Positions 1-8,375 of a DNA stretch of 64,000 nt are shown here, piece by piece (position 1 is the stretch's first letter; each line of letters starts with the position of its first letter). A program made the position numbers and the translations under genes. The notes below the pieces were generated by a model. That model was not told where the DNA came from. It searched no databases and was given only the letters and a program-made list of their open reading frames with translations. The DNA lies in NCBI RefSeq assembly GCF_000702585.1, contig NZ_JNIQ01000001.1:2237001-2301000 (forward strand), written 5' to 3'. Source of the DNA: Exiguobacterium aurantiacum DSM 6208 (lineage in GTDB: Bacteria > Bacillota > Bacilli > Exiguobacteriales > Exiguobacteriaceae).

Positions 1-1239
1 CGTGCGGGGGATCGGTGTCGCCGTCATATAAAGGACGTCGGCGAGGTCCGCCTTGTCACGAAGCATCTTCCGTTGTTCGACCCCGAACCGGTGCTGTTCA
101 TCGGTGATGGCCAAGTGCAGGCTTGAAAATTCGACCGGTCCTTGGATCAGGGCGTGTGTACCGACGATGATGTCGACGTCCCCCGCTTTGATGGCCGCGA
201 GCAATTCCGTCCGCGCTTTTCCTTTCACCGAGCTCGTCAGCAACGCGACGCGCATGCCGTACGGCTCGAACAACGCTTGGAGCGAGGTGACGTGCTGTTC
301 GGCCAAAATTTCCGTCGGGACCATCAGTGCCCCTTGGTAGCCGGCGCGTACTGTCGCATACAAGGCGATCGCGGCAACGACGGTCTTCCCGCTCCCGACA
401 TCCCCTTGCAACAATCGGTTCATTCGTTCGGGCTTCTCTAAATCGTCGACAATCTCGCGAATGACTCTCGTTTGGGCCCCTGTGAGCGGAAAAGCGAGCC
501 GTTTGACGAACTCGTTCAGTTGCTGTTTGTCGAGGCTGAGTGCTCGCCCTTTCCCCGAGCGCTCCATTTTGCGAAACGCCTGCAACTTCAGTTGATAAAG
601 CAGACACTCCTCGTACACGTAGCTGCGGCGGGCTTGTTTATAAGCGTCGACCGATTCCGGGAAATGCATTCCTTTCAGCATCGACGCTCGGTCTTGCAAC
701 CGATAACGTTCGCGGATCGATTCCGGTAACCGGTCATCAAACGTCGGCGTCTGGTCGAACGCGAGCTTGACGATACGGCTGAAGTTTTTTTGGGTCAGAC
801 CGGACCGCAATGAATAAATCGGCTGCAACCCGTCCGACAGCTCTCCGAACTCGAGGTCGGTCGCGCTGATGGTCATCCGGTTCATATCCCATTTACCTTT
901 GACCGTCACGGTCGAGCCGAGGGTGAGCTTGTCTTTGTAAAACGCCCGATTGAACATCGTCACGTGGACGACGTAGCGCTCTTCGAGCAACAGTCGGAAC
1001 TGCAGGCGATTTTTCCCTTTGCTGTAATAGCGGACGAGCGGCTCGGCCTGAACGGTCCCGCTCCATTTGACGAGGTCGCCATGGACGGCCGTCGTCACTG
1101 TCCCGCTATTATAATTCTCATAACGAAACGGGACGTGCTCTAGCACGTCCTCGATTCGTTCGAGACCCATCGCCTCTAATTTTTTGGCCATCTCCGGCCC
1201 GACCCCTTTGAGCGTCGTCAGCGACTCACTTTTCAACAT
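1..1239 (-). CDS. recG: ATP-dependent DNA helicase RecG (C-terminus cut by window edge)
   Basis: RecG remodels branched DNA such as stalled forks and Holliday junctions. The 413 codons present cover the N-terminal wedge/OB region and the first half of the helicase core. Visible motifs are Walker A GDVGSGKT at about residues 279-286, the DEAD-box-like DEQHRFG at about 380-386, and TATPIPRT at 406-413, where the window ends. The ATG start at 1239 overlaps the end of sdaAA by 14 bp, which implies translational coupling at the end of the asp23-fakA-sdaAB-sdaAA-recG run. The order sdaAA-recG is the same as in Bacillus. The missing part should hold the second RecA-like domain. The identification is secure from the motif set and context. 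Confidence 0.96.
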   Translation of the reverse strand, partial: MLKSESLTTLKGVGPEMAKKLEAMGLERIEDVLEHVPFRYENYNSGTVTTAVHGDLVKWSGTVQAEPLVRYYSKGKNRLQFRLLLEERYVVHVTMFNRAFYKDKLTLGSTVTVKGKWDMNRMTISATDLEFGELSDGLQPIYSLRSGLTQKNFSRIVKLAFDQTPTFDDRLPESIRERYRLQDRASMLKGMHFPESVDAYKQARRSYVYEECLLYQLKLQAFRKMERSGKGRALSLDKQQLNEFVKRLAFPLTGAQTRVIREIVDDLEKPERMNRLLQGDVGSGKTVVAAIALYATVRAGYQGALMVPTEILAEQHVTSLQALFEPYGMRVALLTSSVKGKARTELLAAIKAGDVDIIVGTHALIQGPVEFSSLHLAITDEQHRFGVEQRKMLRDKADLADVLYMTATPIPRT

Positions 1240-2113
1240 TTTCTTTCGCTCCGAAGATGTTTTTCTCGAGACGACGTGCCGTCGGCGTGTTGGCGAGCCC
1301 CCCGCGCGCCGTCTCTTTGAGCGCTGTCGGCATCATTTGGCCGATCTCATGCATCGCCGAGATGACCTCGTCGCAAGGAATGCGCGACGTGATGCCCGCG
1401 AGCGCCATGTCGGCCGCGACGACCGCGTTGGCGCCACCCATGGCGTTTCGTTTCACGCAAGGCACTTCCACGAGTCCCGCGACCGGGTCACAGACGAGCC
1501 CGAGCATGTTTTTCAACGCGATGGCGAAAGCCGTCGCCGACTGCTCCGGCGTCCCACCGGCTGCTTCGACGATCGCGGCCGCCGCCATCCCGGTCGCTGA
1601 CCCGACTTCGGCTTGACAGCCTCCGGCCGCACCCGAAATCGAGGCGTTGTTCGCCACGACGAACCCGAACGCTCCCGAGGTGAACAAGTAACGGACCATC
1701 GCCTCGCGGTCCATCTCGAGACGATCTTTCACCGCGAAGAGCGTCCCTGGCACGACGCCAGCGCTCCCTGCCGTCGGCGTCGCACAAATCCGCCCCATCG
1801 CCGCGTTCACTTCATTCGTCCCGATCGCTTTGGCGACCGCGTCTAAAATCAGATCGCCGGCGAGCGACTTCCCGGACCGAACGTAGTCCTGCATGAGCAC
1901 CGCATCGTTGCCGGTGAGTCCGGTGACAGATGTCACACCTTGCAGCGCCCGTTCGACCGCTTCTTCCATCACTTCTAAGTTCCGCTCCATCATCCCGAAC
2001 ACATCTTCACGTGTCGAGCGTCTGACGTGCACTTCTTGCTCGATCATAATTTCTGAGATCGGGACCCCTCGTTCCGTAGCCGACCGGACCAATTCTTCTA
2101 CTGATTTAAACAT
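1226..2113 (-). CDS. sdaAA: L-serine dehydratase, iron-sulfur-dependent, alpha subunit
   Basis: This subunit, with SdaAB, deaminates L-serine to pyruvate and ammonia using a [4Fe-4S] cluster. The 295-residue protein has the family length. Cysteines expected to bind the cluster are visible in the segments GGCQAEVG, LVCDPVAG and VEVPCVKRNAMGG. The SdaAB gene lies 12 bp upstream, as usual for the two-subunit Gram-positive form. The last 14 bp overlap the recG start. Nothing appears truncated or altered. Confidence 0.96.
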   Translation of the reverse strand: MFKSVEELVRSATERGVPISEIMIEQEVHVRRSTREDVFGMMERNLEVMEEAVERALQGVTSVTGLTGNDAVLMQDYVRSGKSLAGDLILDAVAKAIGTNEVNAAMGRICATPTAGSAGVVPGTLFAVKDRLEMDREAMVRYLFTSGAFGFVVANNASISGAAGGCQAEVGSATGMAAAAIVEAAGGTPEQSATAFAIALKNMLGLVCDPVAGLVEVPCVKRNAMGGANAVVAADMALAGITSRIPCDEVISAMHEIGQMMPTALKETARGGLANTPTARRLEKNIFGAKENVEK

Positions 2114-2125
2114 AGTCGATTCTCC

Positions 2126-2788
2126 TTATTCTCCAAAGATGGCTACCCGCTCAATTTGAGGTAACCGCTCAATCTCCGCTAACACGTCTTTTGATAAATG
2201 TTCATCGATCTCGATCGCCATGAGCGCTTGTTTGCCTTTCTCGTGACGGCTCACTTCCATGTGGCCAATGTTCAACTCGTGCTTGGCGAGAATGCCCGTC
2301 ACGGCCGCGATCGCCCCGAAGCGATCATGATGCAAGACGACGAGTGCCGGACCGCCGCCAGACAACTTGAGCGGAAAACCGTTCAATTCGGTAATCTCAA
2401 TCGTCCCGCCGCCGATGGAAATCCCGACGATTTCAAACGTCCCATCCGCGTCTTCTAAATGGACCCGCGCCGTGTTCGGATGGTCCGTGAGCGCATCGCT
2501 CGTCTCGAAGACGACGTCGATGCCTCGTTCTTTGGCGATGTCGAGCGCCTGCGGGATGCGCAGGTCGAACGTGTCAAACCCCATGATCCCGCCGACGATG
2601 GCGACGTCGGTCCCGTGGCCACGGTACGTGTCCGCGAAACTGCCGTAAAACGTGATCCGAGCGAGACGCGGCTGACGTCCGAACAGTTTGCCGGCCATGA
2701 GACCGATGCGCGCCGCTCCAGCCGTATGCGAGCTCGACGGTCCGACCATGACCGGACCGATAATATCAAACACACTGCGATATTTCAT
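2126..2788 (-). CDS. sdaAB: L-serine dehydratase, iron-sulfur-dependent, beta subunit
   Basis: This is the partner of SdaAA in the two-subunit L-serine dehydratase. The start GPVMVGPSSSHTAGA near the N-terminus is the family signature, and the C-terminal part resembles an ACT-type domain. I place the start at ATG 2788 because an AAAGGGGG Shine-Dalgarno lies just upstream; the six-codon upstream extension begins with TTG and would contain that ribosome-binding site. The protein is then 220 residues. It is separated from fakA by a clear terminator, so it may also have its own promoter (see the terminator entry). Confidence 0.95.
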   Translation of the reverse strand: MKYRSVFDIIGPVMVGPSSSHTAGAARIGLMAGKLFGRQPRLARITFYGSFADTYRGHGTDVAIVGGIMGFDTFDLRIPQALDIAKERGIDVVFETSDALTDHPNTARVHLEDADGTFEIVGISIGGGTIEITELNGFPLKLSGGGPALVVLHHDRFGAIAAVTGILAKHELNIGHMEVSRHEKGKQALMAIEIDEHLSKDVLAEIERLPQIERVAIFGE

Positions 2789-2800
2789 CGCATTTCCCCC

Positions 2801-2838
2801 TTTCAAAAAAAACCTACCTTCATTATACAGAAGGTAGG
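2801..2838 (-). terminator. Rho-independent terminator after fakA
   Basis: On the minus strand an 8-bp perfect stem CCTACCTT/AAGGTAGG with a 10-base loop is followed by a run of eight T residues. It sits between fakA and sdaAB. The loop contains TATAAT, so the same sequence could hold the -10 element of a promoter for sdaAB, although no good -35 is visible 17 bp upstream. Confidence 0.85.
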
Positions 2839-2851
2839 GCCGAGATACAGC

Positions 2852-4549
2852 TTATTCCACACTAAAAATATAGGAGTAGAGCGGTTGTTTCCCGTCATGG
2901 ACCTCGATTTCGATCTCGTCGTTCTTCGATTCGATGTAAGCTGAGAGCGCTTCGACGTCTTCCGCCGACGAACCTTCACCTGTCAAAATCGTGACGATCT
3001 CGTCATCGGCATCGATGAGCGCATCGACGAGCTTTTTCGCCGCTTCGAGGCTCGAGCCCGATGAGGCGACAATTTTCTTCTCGGCGATGGCCATATGGTC
3101 ATCTTTTCGAATCTCGATGCCGTCGATGCTCGTATCACGGACAGCATACGTCACTTGTCCAGACTTGACCGCAGACGCTGCCGCTTTCATGACCGACTCG
3201 TTCGTGTCCACGTCGGCTTCCGGGTTGAAGGCGATCGCTGCCGCGAGACCTTGCGGTACCGTCTTCGTCGGGATGACCGAGACGCCGCATGGCGCCACGG
3301 ACGCCGCTTGTTCAGCTGCCATGATGATGTTCGAGTTGTTCGGGAAGATGAAGACGTGATCGGCGTTGGCCGCTTCGACCGCTTTCACGATATCTTCCGT
3401 CGACGGGTTCATCGTCTGGCCGCCTTCGATGACGTGCGCCGCTCCGAGTGAACGGAACAATTCACTGACGCCTTCACCCATCGCGACCGTCACGATCGCA
3501 TACGGTGCTTTCGGCTTCGGTGCCGTCGCCGTCGGGGCAGTTGGTTGAACGCCATGTTGATTCGCGCCGTGCTCTTCTTCGAGAATCGTCGAGTGCTGTT
3601 GACGCATATTCTCGATCTTGACCGCGACGAGTTCGCCGAATCGCTGTCCTTTCGTGATGACATCGCCCGGTGTTTCCACGTGCACGTGGACTTTGAGCAA
3701 TTCTTCATCCGCGACGACGAGAAGCGAGTCCCCGAGTTCAGACAGTTCGTTGCGGAACACGTCTTCATCAAACGGAGTATCTTTCAGTTTCTCGTCTTGG
3801 AACCGGACCATGATTTCTGTACAGTAGCCGAATTCGATGTCTTCGGTCGACATGAATCCTTGAGCGGAATGGGCGTGATGCTCAGCTTCGATGAGCGCAT
3901 CCATGACCGGGGCGTGCGGCTTTTCGAGTTCTTTCCCTTCGAGTGTCGCGAGGAACCCTTCGTAAATCACGAGAAGGCCTTGACCACCAGAATCGACGAC
4001 GCCGACTTCTTTTAAGACAGGCAACAAGTCCGGCGTCCGGTCGAGCGACGCTTTCGCCTCGGCGACGATCCGCTCCATGAATTCGTTGAAATCACTTGTC
4101 GATTCAGACGCTACGAGCGCCTCGTCCGCCGCTTCACGGGCGACAGTTAAAATCGTCCCCTCGACCGGCTTCATGACCGCTTTGTAAGCCGTATCGACAC
4201 CGCGCTTGAGCGCTTCAGCAAAATCGACTGTCGTTAGTTCTGCCTTTCCTTCGATCGCCTTGCCGAAGCCGCGGAACAATTGGCTCAAAATGACGCCTGA
4301 GTTCCCGCGGGCTCCCATGAGCAATCCACGCGCGAATTTCGCCGATATGTCAGCGGCGTTCGCCGTTTCGAGCGCAGCGACTTCTTTCGCCCCTGACGTC
4401 ATCGTCAAGTTCATGTTCGTTCCTGTATCCCCGTCTGGGACCGGAAACACGTTGAGCGAATCAACGTAATCCGCATTTTGACTCAAGTTGGCTGCTCCGT
4501 TTGCGATCATGTTCGCGAGCACCAATCCATCTAAACGTTGTAAACCCAC
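2852..4549 (-). CDS. fakA: Fatty acid kinase subunit FakA (YloV/DAK2 family)
   Basis: FakA phosphorylates FakB-bound fatty acids so that exogenous fatty acids can enter phospholipid synthesis. The N-terminal Dhak2-like ATP-binding domain shows FPVPDGDTGTNMNLTM; a central linker and a C-terminal EDD-like region follow. I choose the GTG at 4549 rather than the ATG at 4579: a GGAGGAGG ribosome-binding site lies 7 bp before the GTG, and the N-terminus then aligns with the short N-terminus of YloV. The resulting length is 565 residues. It lies directly downstream of asp23, as yloU-yloV in Bacillus. Family function is established in Staphylococcus; assignment here is by homology. Confidence 0.92.
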   Translation of the reverse strand: MGLQRLDGLVLANMIANGAANLSQNADYVDSLNVFPVPDGDTGTNMNLTMTSGAKEVAALETANAADISAKFARGLLMGARGNSGVILSQLFRGFGKAIEGKAELTTVDFAEALKRGVDTAYKAVMKPVEGTILTVAREAADEALVASESTSDFNEFMERIVAEAKASLDRTPDLLPVLKEVGVVDSGGQGLLVIYEGFLATLEGKELEKPHAPVMDALIEAEHHAHSAQGFMSTEDIEFGYCTEIMVRFQDEKLKDTPFDEDVFRNELSELGDSLLVVADEELLKVHVHVETPGDVITKGQRFGELVAVKIENMRQQHSTILEEEHGANQHGVQPTAPTATAPKPKAPYAIVTVAMGEGVSELFRSLGAAHVIEGGQTMNPSTEDIVKAVEAANADHVFIFPNNSNIIMAAEQAASVAPCGVSVIPTKTVPQGLAAAIAFNPEADVDTNESVMKAAASAVKSGQVTYAVRDTSIDGIEIRKDDHMAIAEKKIVASSGSSLEAAKKLVDALIDADDEIVTILTGEGSSAEDVEALSAYIESKNDEIEIEVHDGKQPLYSYIFSVE

Positions 4550-4571
4550 ACCAAATCCTCCTCCGATTCCG

Positions 4572-4934
4572 TCAGTCATTCGTCAGCCGAACGCCTTGGA
4601 CGAATATGTTTACTGACGAAACGTTTAATCCTAACGTTTCACCGAGCGTATACTTCACACGACTTTGCACATTGTATGCGACTTCTGACACTTTCGTCCC
4701 GTAGCTCACGATAATGTGCATGTCGATATGTACGTCTTCACCATCTTGACGTACGACGACACCGCGCGCATAGTTCTCACGCTTCAAAAGTTCTGCGATT
4801 CCATCTTTCAATTGAGCCTGTGACGCCATGCCGACGACGCCGAAACATTCCATCGCAGCACCGCCTGCTAGTGTTGCCACGACATCGTTCGTAATGTCAA
4901 TATTGCCATATGTTGTCTTCATATCAATTGCCAT
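4572..4934 (-). CDS. Asp23/Gls24 family envelope stress protein (YloU)
   Basis: This is a 120-residue Asp23/Gls24 (DUF322) protein. The core motifs IDITNDVVATLAG, GVVGMAS and VSSVNIFVQGV are recognisable. The exact role is unknown; Asp23 proteins in staphylococci are membrane-associated through a partner and respond to envelope stress. It is the first gene of the asp23-fakA unit, and this pairing is widespread in Firmicutes. The ATG at 4934 has an AAGGAGG ribosome-binding site at 9 bp. A candidate promoter lies 41-69 bp upstream. Confidence 0.93.
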   Translation of the reverse strand: MAIDMKTTYGNIDITNDVVATLAGGAAMECFGVVGMASQAQLKDGIAELLKRENYARGVVVRQDGEDVHIDMHIIVSYGTKVSEVAYNVQSRVKYTLGETLGLNVSSVNIFVQGVRLTND

Positions 4935-4974
4935 ATGGAGTAGCCTCCTTCATTCAGAATGATTCCTTCACTAC

Positions 4975-5003
4975 ATTCTACAATATCCACCTAGTTATTT
5001 AAA
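4975..5003 (-). promoter_or_regulatory. Candidate SigA-type promoter for asp23-fakA
   Basis: Minus strand: TTTAAA, a 17-bp spacer, then TAGAAT. The -10 matches five of six consensus bases and the -35 four of six. It is the best pair in the 251-bp gap between asp23 and the divergent rpmB. Confidence 0.5.
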
Positions 5004-5107
5004 GGACCTGCTCCTAAACTCGGTCAATTGTGCTGTAACCCTCATTCATTATTAAAATCCTTACCAGTAATGTCAAGTTTTTTTCTTGTCATACTATTAT
5101 TTTCTAG

Positions 5108-5136
5108 TTGCATCGGGAAAAAAGCCGTGCTAATAT
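5108..5136 (+). promoter_or_regulatory. Candidate promoter for rpmB
   Basis: TTGCAT, a 17-bp spacer and TAATAT lie 50 bp before the rpmB start. Each hexamer matches four of six consensus bases and the spacing is ideal. Confidence 0.55.
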
Positions 5137-5185
5137 AAACGAGTGTCTATTAGGACGAACCCACATAAAAAAGGAGGGGAAACGC

Positions 5186-5374
5186 ATGGCACGTAAATGC
5201 TACGTAACAGGTAAATCACCTAAGTCAGGTAACAACCGTTCGCACGCACTCAACAAGACAAAACGTACTTGGGGTGTAAACGTACAAAAAGTTCGTATTC
5301 TCGTTGACGGTAAACCGAAACGCGTTTGGGTTTCAGCTCGCGCTCTTAAATCTGGTCTCGTTGAACGCGTATAA
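5186..5374 (+). CDS. rpmB: 50S ribosomal protein L28 (bL28)
   Basis: bL28 is a 62-residue large-subunit ribosomal protein. The N-terminus [20 protein letters not shown] and the C-terminal [10 protein letters not shown] are typical. Only one zinc-ligand-type cysteine is present (Cys5), so this looks like the C-minus, zinc-free form. The ATG is preceded by AAGGAGGGG at 6 bp; an upstream TTG extension runs through the promoter and is not real. It is a single-gene unit with its own promoter and terminator, on the opposite strand from its neighbours, as in Bacillus. Confidence 0.97.
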   Translation: MARKCYVTGKSPKSGNNRSHALNKTKRTWGVNVQKVRILVDGKPKRVWVSARALKSGLVERV

Positions 5375-5393
5375 TCTTATACACGAACGAAAC

Positions 5394-5427
5394 AAATCCC
5401 AGCGGCATGCGCCGATGGGATTTTTTT
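5394..5427 (+). terminator. Rho-independent terminator after rpmB
   Basis: AAATCCCA and TGGGATTT form an 8-bp stem around a 14-base loop that itself can pair (GCGGCATGCGCC), followed by seven T residues. It may act in both directions, as thiN ends 5 bp beyond on the other strand. Confidence 0.88.
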
Positions 5428-5431
5428 GTGC

Positions 5432-6019
5432 TTATTTTTTTACATACATGACTAACACCGTACCGTCATGGACGATCAATTCCGCCGTTTCCGCTTCCCA
5501 TTCGTTCGAGATCGTCAACGCCTCGTGGCTGACGACATGGTGGCGGTCGAGCGGATATTTGACGCCACGGATCGTGACGTTCGCCCGCTTCCATGGAATG
5601 AGCGACAAATAATGGTCATCACGCCGCGCAAGCGCGTGTCGGCCCTCCCGTGCGAGAGAGACGACTTGGCCGTCGGCATAAAGACACATCTCCGGGTAAG
5701 CCTCGAGCAACCCGATATTCCCGAGCGTCATGTCGAGCCGACCGCCTAGTGCACCGTAAACGAGTATTTCCGTGGCGCCATGGCCCCGTGCCGCCTCGAG
5801 GGCGATCTCGAGGTCGGTCACATCTTTCTCTGACGGATACCGAACCGCCTCAGTCGGCACCGGACCCGTCAAAGAATCAAAGTCACCGACGATGAGATCA
5901 GCCTCGATCCCATGGGTGAGGAGCGTCTCGTAGCCTCCGTCGACGCCGATGACGTAATCGACGTCGCGCGGGAGGGACGGAACAGGTGACGGACTGGCCG
6001 CCACGACCAACACCCGCAT
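5432..6019 (-). CDS. thiN: Thiamine pyrophosphokinase
   Basis: This enzyme transfers pyrophosphate from ATP to thiamine to give thiamine pyrophosphate. The 195-residue protein shows the family motifs GDFDSL, SEKDVTDLE and GGRLDMTLGN. Its start overlaps the thiT stop by one base (TGATG), so uptake and activation of thiamine are translationally coupled. The pair lies behind a TPP riboswitch, which fits end-product control. In Bacillus thiN is also found between rpe and rpmB, but without thiT. Confidence 0.95.
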   Translation of the reverse strand: MRVLVVAASPSPVPSLPRDVDYVIGVDGGYETLLTHGIEADLIVGDFDSLTGPVPTEAVRYPSEKDVTDLEIALEAARGHGATEILVYGALGGRLDMTLGNIGLLEAYPEMCLYADGQVVSLAREGRHALARRDDHYLSLIPWKRANVTIRGVKYPLDRHHVVSHEALTISNEWEAETAELIVHDGTVLVMYVKK

Positions 6020-6591
6020 CAGCGAACGTCCCGTGTCGCGAGCGTCGCGAAGCGCGGTGCCGTCGTGAACAAGAGGACGAGCACGATTGTCGCAATCAAG
6101 AACGACGGGAGCATGTACGTCATGTTATAGCCGAGCGAATAGGCGACGACCGGTCCTTCCGCGTACTGGGCGAAGAAGACGATCCCTGACAAGACGTGAG
6201 CCGCGTAACGGAGAAGCGATCCGAGCAAGGCACCGAGAATCAAGTAAAAGACGAGCGTCTTTTTAGTGCCGTCATGGGCAGCTCGTTTCACTTGCCCGGC
6301 GAACACACCGGCCATACCGACGAGGCCATAAGCAAACGTGTAGTCGACTAAGAACTGGACAGGCGTGAAAATGTAGGCGCCAAACAGCAGTTGGAGCGTC
6401 CCGACGAGAGCGCCGGTCGCGAGACCGCCTTTCAACCCGTGCCGGTACGCCATCACGAAGATCGGCAACATGACGAGTGTGATCGAGCCTCCTTGCGGCA
6501 TCCGGTACGGCATGAGCAAGTCAAAGATCAACGCGAGCGCCGAAAAGAGCGAGATCTCGATCAATGCTTGCAACTTCAATTTTTGTTTCAT
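6019..6591 (-). CDS. thiT: Thiamine ECF transporter substrate-binding component ThiT
   Basis: ThiT is the membrane S-component that binds thiamine and works with the shared ECF ATPase and EcfT, which are not in this window. The 190-residue protein is hydrophobic, with about six membrane segments, and carries YRMPQGGSITLVMLPI, the family's substrate-site loop. Start at ATG 6591 has an AAGGGGG ribosome-binding site 8 bp upstream; the longer reading frame extends into the terminator. The gene is first in the riboswitch-controlled thiT-thiN unit. Confidence 0.93.
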   Translation of the reverse strand: MKQKLKLQALIEISLFSALALIFDLLMPYRMPQGGSITLVMLPIFVMAYRHGLKGGLATGALVGTLQLLFGAYIFTPVQFLVDYTFAYGLVGMAGVFAGQVKRAAHDGTKKTLVFYLILGALLGSLLRYAAHVLSGIVFFAQYAEGPVVAYSLGYNMTYMLPSFLIATIVLVLLFTTAPRFATLATRDVR

Positions 6592-6621
6592 TTCTAATTC
6601 CCCCTTCTTCAAATGAGAACG

Positions 6622-6656
6622 ACAAAAAGCAGCATGACGTAAACGCCATGCTGCTT
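6622..6656 (-). terminator. Terminator of the TPP riboswitch expression platform
   Basis: On the minus strand AAGCAGCATG(G) pairs with (G)TCATGCTGCTT around a short loop and is followed by TTTTTG. It lies between the TPP aptamer and the thiT ribosome-binding site, so ligand binding should favour premature termination. Confidence 0.8.
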
Positions 6657-6678
6657 GGATTCGCAACGTGCATTTTCG

Positions 6679-6760
6679 CCACATCCCTACGTCCGTGTGA
6701 ACGGAACAGGTTCAAAGGGTTAGCGTATGCCTCTCAGCCACAGAATGTGACACCCCTTGC
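6679..6760 (-). ncRNA. TPP riboswitch (THI element)
   Basis: The minus strand contains the conserved parts of the TPP aptamer in order: AAGGGGTG (P1/P2), GGCTGAGAGG, ACCCTTTGAACCTG and CGTAGGGA. It is followed after about 25 bp by a terminator hairpin and then thiT. A TATAAT at 6786-6791, overlapping the rpe stop, is a plausible -10 for this transcript, but its -35 is weak. Confidence 0.95.
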
Positions 6761-6786
6761 GACAATATTTGTTGTTCTATGAACGA

Positions 6787-7443
6787 TTATACACGAGATG
6801 CGTTGCGAATGCCATCAATCGCGTCTTTATAGCTCGGCTCGTTGTAAATCGCCGAACCGGCGACGAGGACGTCGGCCCCGGCGTCGATGCACAATTTCGC
6901 TGTCTTCGCGTTCACCCCGCCGTCGATCTCGATTTCGAAATCGAGCCCGCGGGCAGAACGCATTTCGTTTAGAGCGGCAATTTTCGGGACGACCGATTCG
7001 ATGAACGCCTGACCCCCAAAGCCCGGGTTCACCGTCATGAGAAGCACCATATCGACGTCTTGTACGACGTGCTCGATCGAACTGATCGGAGTGTGCGGAT
7101 TCAAGACGACCCCACATTTCGCCCCGGCCGCCTTGATTTGTTGCAGGACGCGATGCAAATGATTCGTCGCCTCGACGTGGACGGTGACGATGTCCGCTCC
7201 GGCCTTGATGAAGTCTTCGACGAACCGCTCCGGCTGGTCAATCATCAAGTGGACGTCTAAAATCATGTCTGTCTTTTGACGTAAACTCGCAAGTACAGGC
7301 AATCCGATCGAGATGTTCGGGACGAATTGACCGTCCATCACGTCAAAATGGATATAGTCCGCGCCCGCCTCATGAACAGCTTTCACTTCCGCCTCCAAAT
7401 TTGCAAAGTCCGCTGCCAAAATCGATGGTGCAATTTTAATCAT
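6787..7443 (-). CDS. rpe: Ribulose-phosphate 3-epimerase
   Basis: This pentose-phosphate enzyme interconverts ribulose 5-phosphate and xylulose 5-phosphate. It is a 218-residue TIM barrel with the motifs HFDVMDGQFVPN, DVHLMI, MTVNPGFGGQ and EIDGGVN, which include the metal-binding His and Asp residues. Its ribosome-binding site GGAGG lies in the end of rsgA, with one base between the two genes, so they are co-translated. This rsgA-rpe-thi order is shared with Bacillus. Confidence 0.97.
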   Translation of the reverse strand: MIKIAPSILAADFANLEAEVKAVHEAGADYIHFDVMDGQFVPNISIGLPVLASLRQKTDMILDVHLMIDQPERFVEDFIKAGADIVTVHVEATNHLHRVLQQIKAAGAKCGVVLNPHTPISSIEHVVQDVDMVLLMTVNPGFGGQAFIESVVPKIAALNEMRSARGLDFEIEIDGGVNAKTAKLCIDAGADVLVAGSAIYNEPSYKDAIDGIRNASRV

Positions 7444-7444
7444 G

Positions 7445-8329
7445 TTAGTACCTCCGTTGTCTATCGTTTAACTCTGCCATAAACGTAACATAATTCTCAT
7501 AACGGGTGGAAGCGATTTCTCCAGTCTCGACCGCCGCCTTGACGGCGCAACCCGGCTCGTTCAAATGGGCACAACCCCGGAATTTACAATCATCATGGCG
7601 CTCGACGAACTCAGGGAAACACCAACGCATCTCTTCGACTTCAAGTTCTTGCGGGAACTCGAGACTTGAGAATCCTGGCGTATCGGCGACGAGTCCGCCC
7701 CCCAGTTGAATGAGCGTCACATGGCGGGTCGTATGCTTTCCGCGACCGAGCGATTTCGAGATTTTCCCGGTGGCAAGTTCAAGCTCTGGCGCGACGGCAT
7801 TCAGGAGTGAACTTTTGCCGACCCCTGTCTGGCCGGCGAACACGCTCGTCTTATCTTGGAACAAGGCACGGATCGCTTCAATCCCCGCGCCGTCCTCGGT
7901 CGACGTCTCGATGACCTCGTAACCGATTGAGCGGTATAACGCAGCGGCCGCGGTAATGGCGGGACGCTCTTCTTCTTTGAGCAGGTCCATCTTCGTCAAG
8001 ACGATGATCGGATGGACTTGCTTGGATTCGATCAAGACGAGGAACCGATCGAGCAAATGGAACGAAAATGCAGGTTCCTTCACTGAGAACAACAGAAACG
8101 CTTGGTCGATATTCGCGATCGGCGGACGGACGAGATGGTTCGACCGTTCATCGACGGCCAATATATAACCGGTGCCGTCCCCTTGGTCTTGTATGTCGAC
8201 GTCGTCCCCGACGACAGGTGAGATGTTACGATTTCGAAAGTTTCCACGGGCACGGCAACGAATCTCTTGCTTCGCCTCGGTCATAACATCGTAAAACCCG
8301 CCCTGCAGGCGAATGATTGTTCCTTTCAT
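7445..8329 (-). CDS. rsgA: Small-subunit ribosome biogenesis GTPase RsgA
   Basis: RsgA is a circularly permuted GTPase that checks late maturation of the 30S subunit. The order is N-terminal OB fold, then the permuted G domain with G4 TKMD, G1 GQTGVGKSS and G3 DTPGFS, then a C-terminal zinc site with the pattern C-x4-C-x-H-x5-C (CKFRGCAH...C). Length 294 fits the family. It follows prkC-prpC; RsgA is a known PrkC substrate in Bacillus and Staphylococcus, so the neighbourhood is functionally sensible. An AAGGAGG ribosome-binding site precedes the ATG. Confidence 0.96.
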   Translation of the reverse strand: MKGTIIRLQGGFYDVMTEAKQEIRCRARGNFRNRNISPVVGDDVDIQDQGDGTGYILAVDERSNHLVRPPIANIDQAFLLFSVKEPAFSFHLLDRFLVLIESKQVHPIIVLTKMDLLKEEERPAITAAAALYRSIGYEVIETSTEDGAGIEAIRALFQDKTSVFAGQTGVGKSSLLNAVAPELELATGKISKSLGRGKHTTRHVTLIQLGGGLVADTPGFSSLEFPQELEVEEMRWCFPEFVERHDDCKFRGCAHLNEPGCAVKAAVETGEIASTRYENYVTFMAELNDRQRRY

Positions 8330-8345
8330 CCTGTTTCCTCCTTAG

Positions 8346-8375
8346 AAAAAGAGGCGACGCGCACGCCACCTCTTT
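8346..8375 (-). terminator. Imperfect terminator or attenuator between prkC and rsgA
   Basis: Minus strand AAAGAGGTGGCG can pair with CGTCGCCTCTTT (10 of 12 positions), followed by TTTTCT. It begins in the prkC stop codon. It may partly reduce read-through into rsgA-rpe. Confidence 0.65.
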
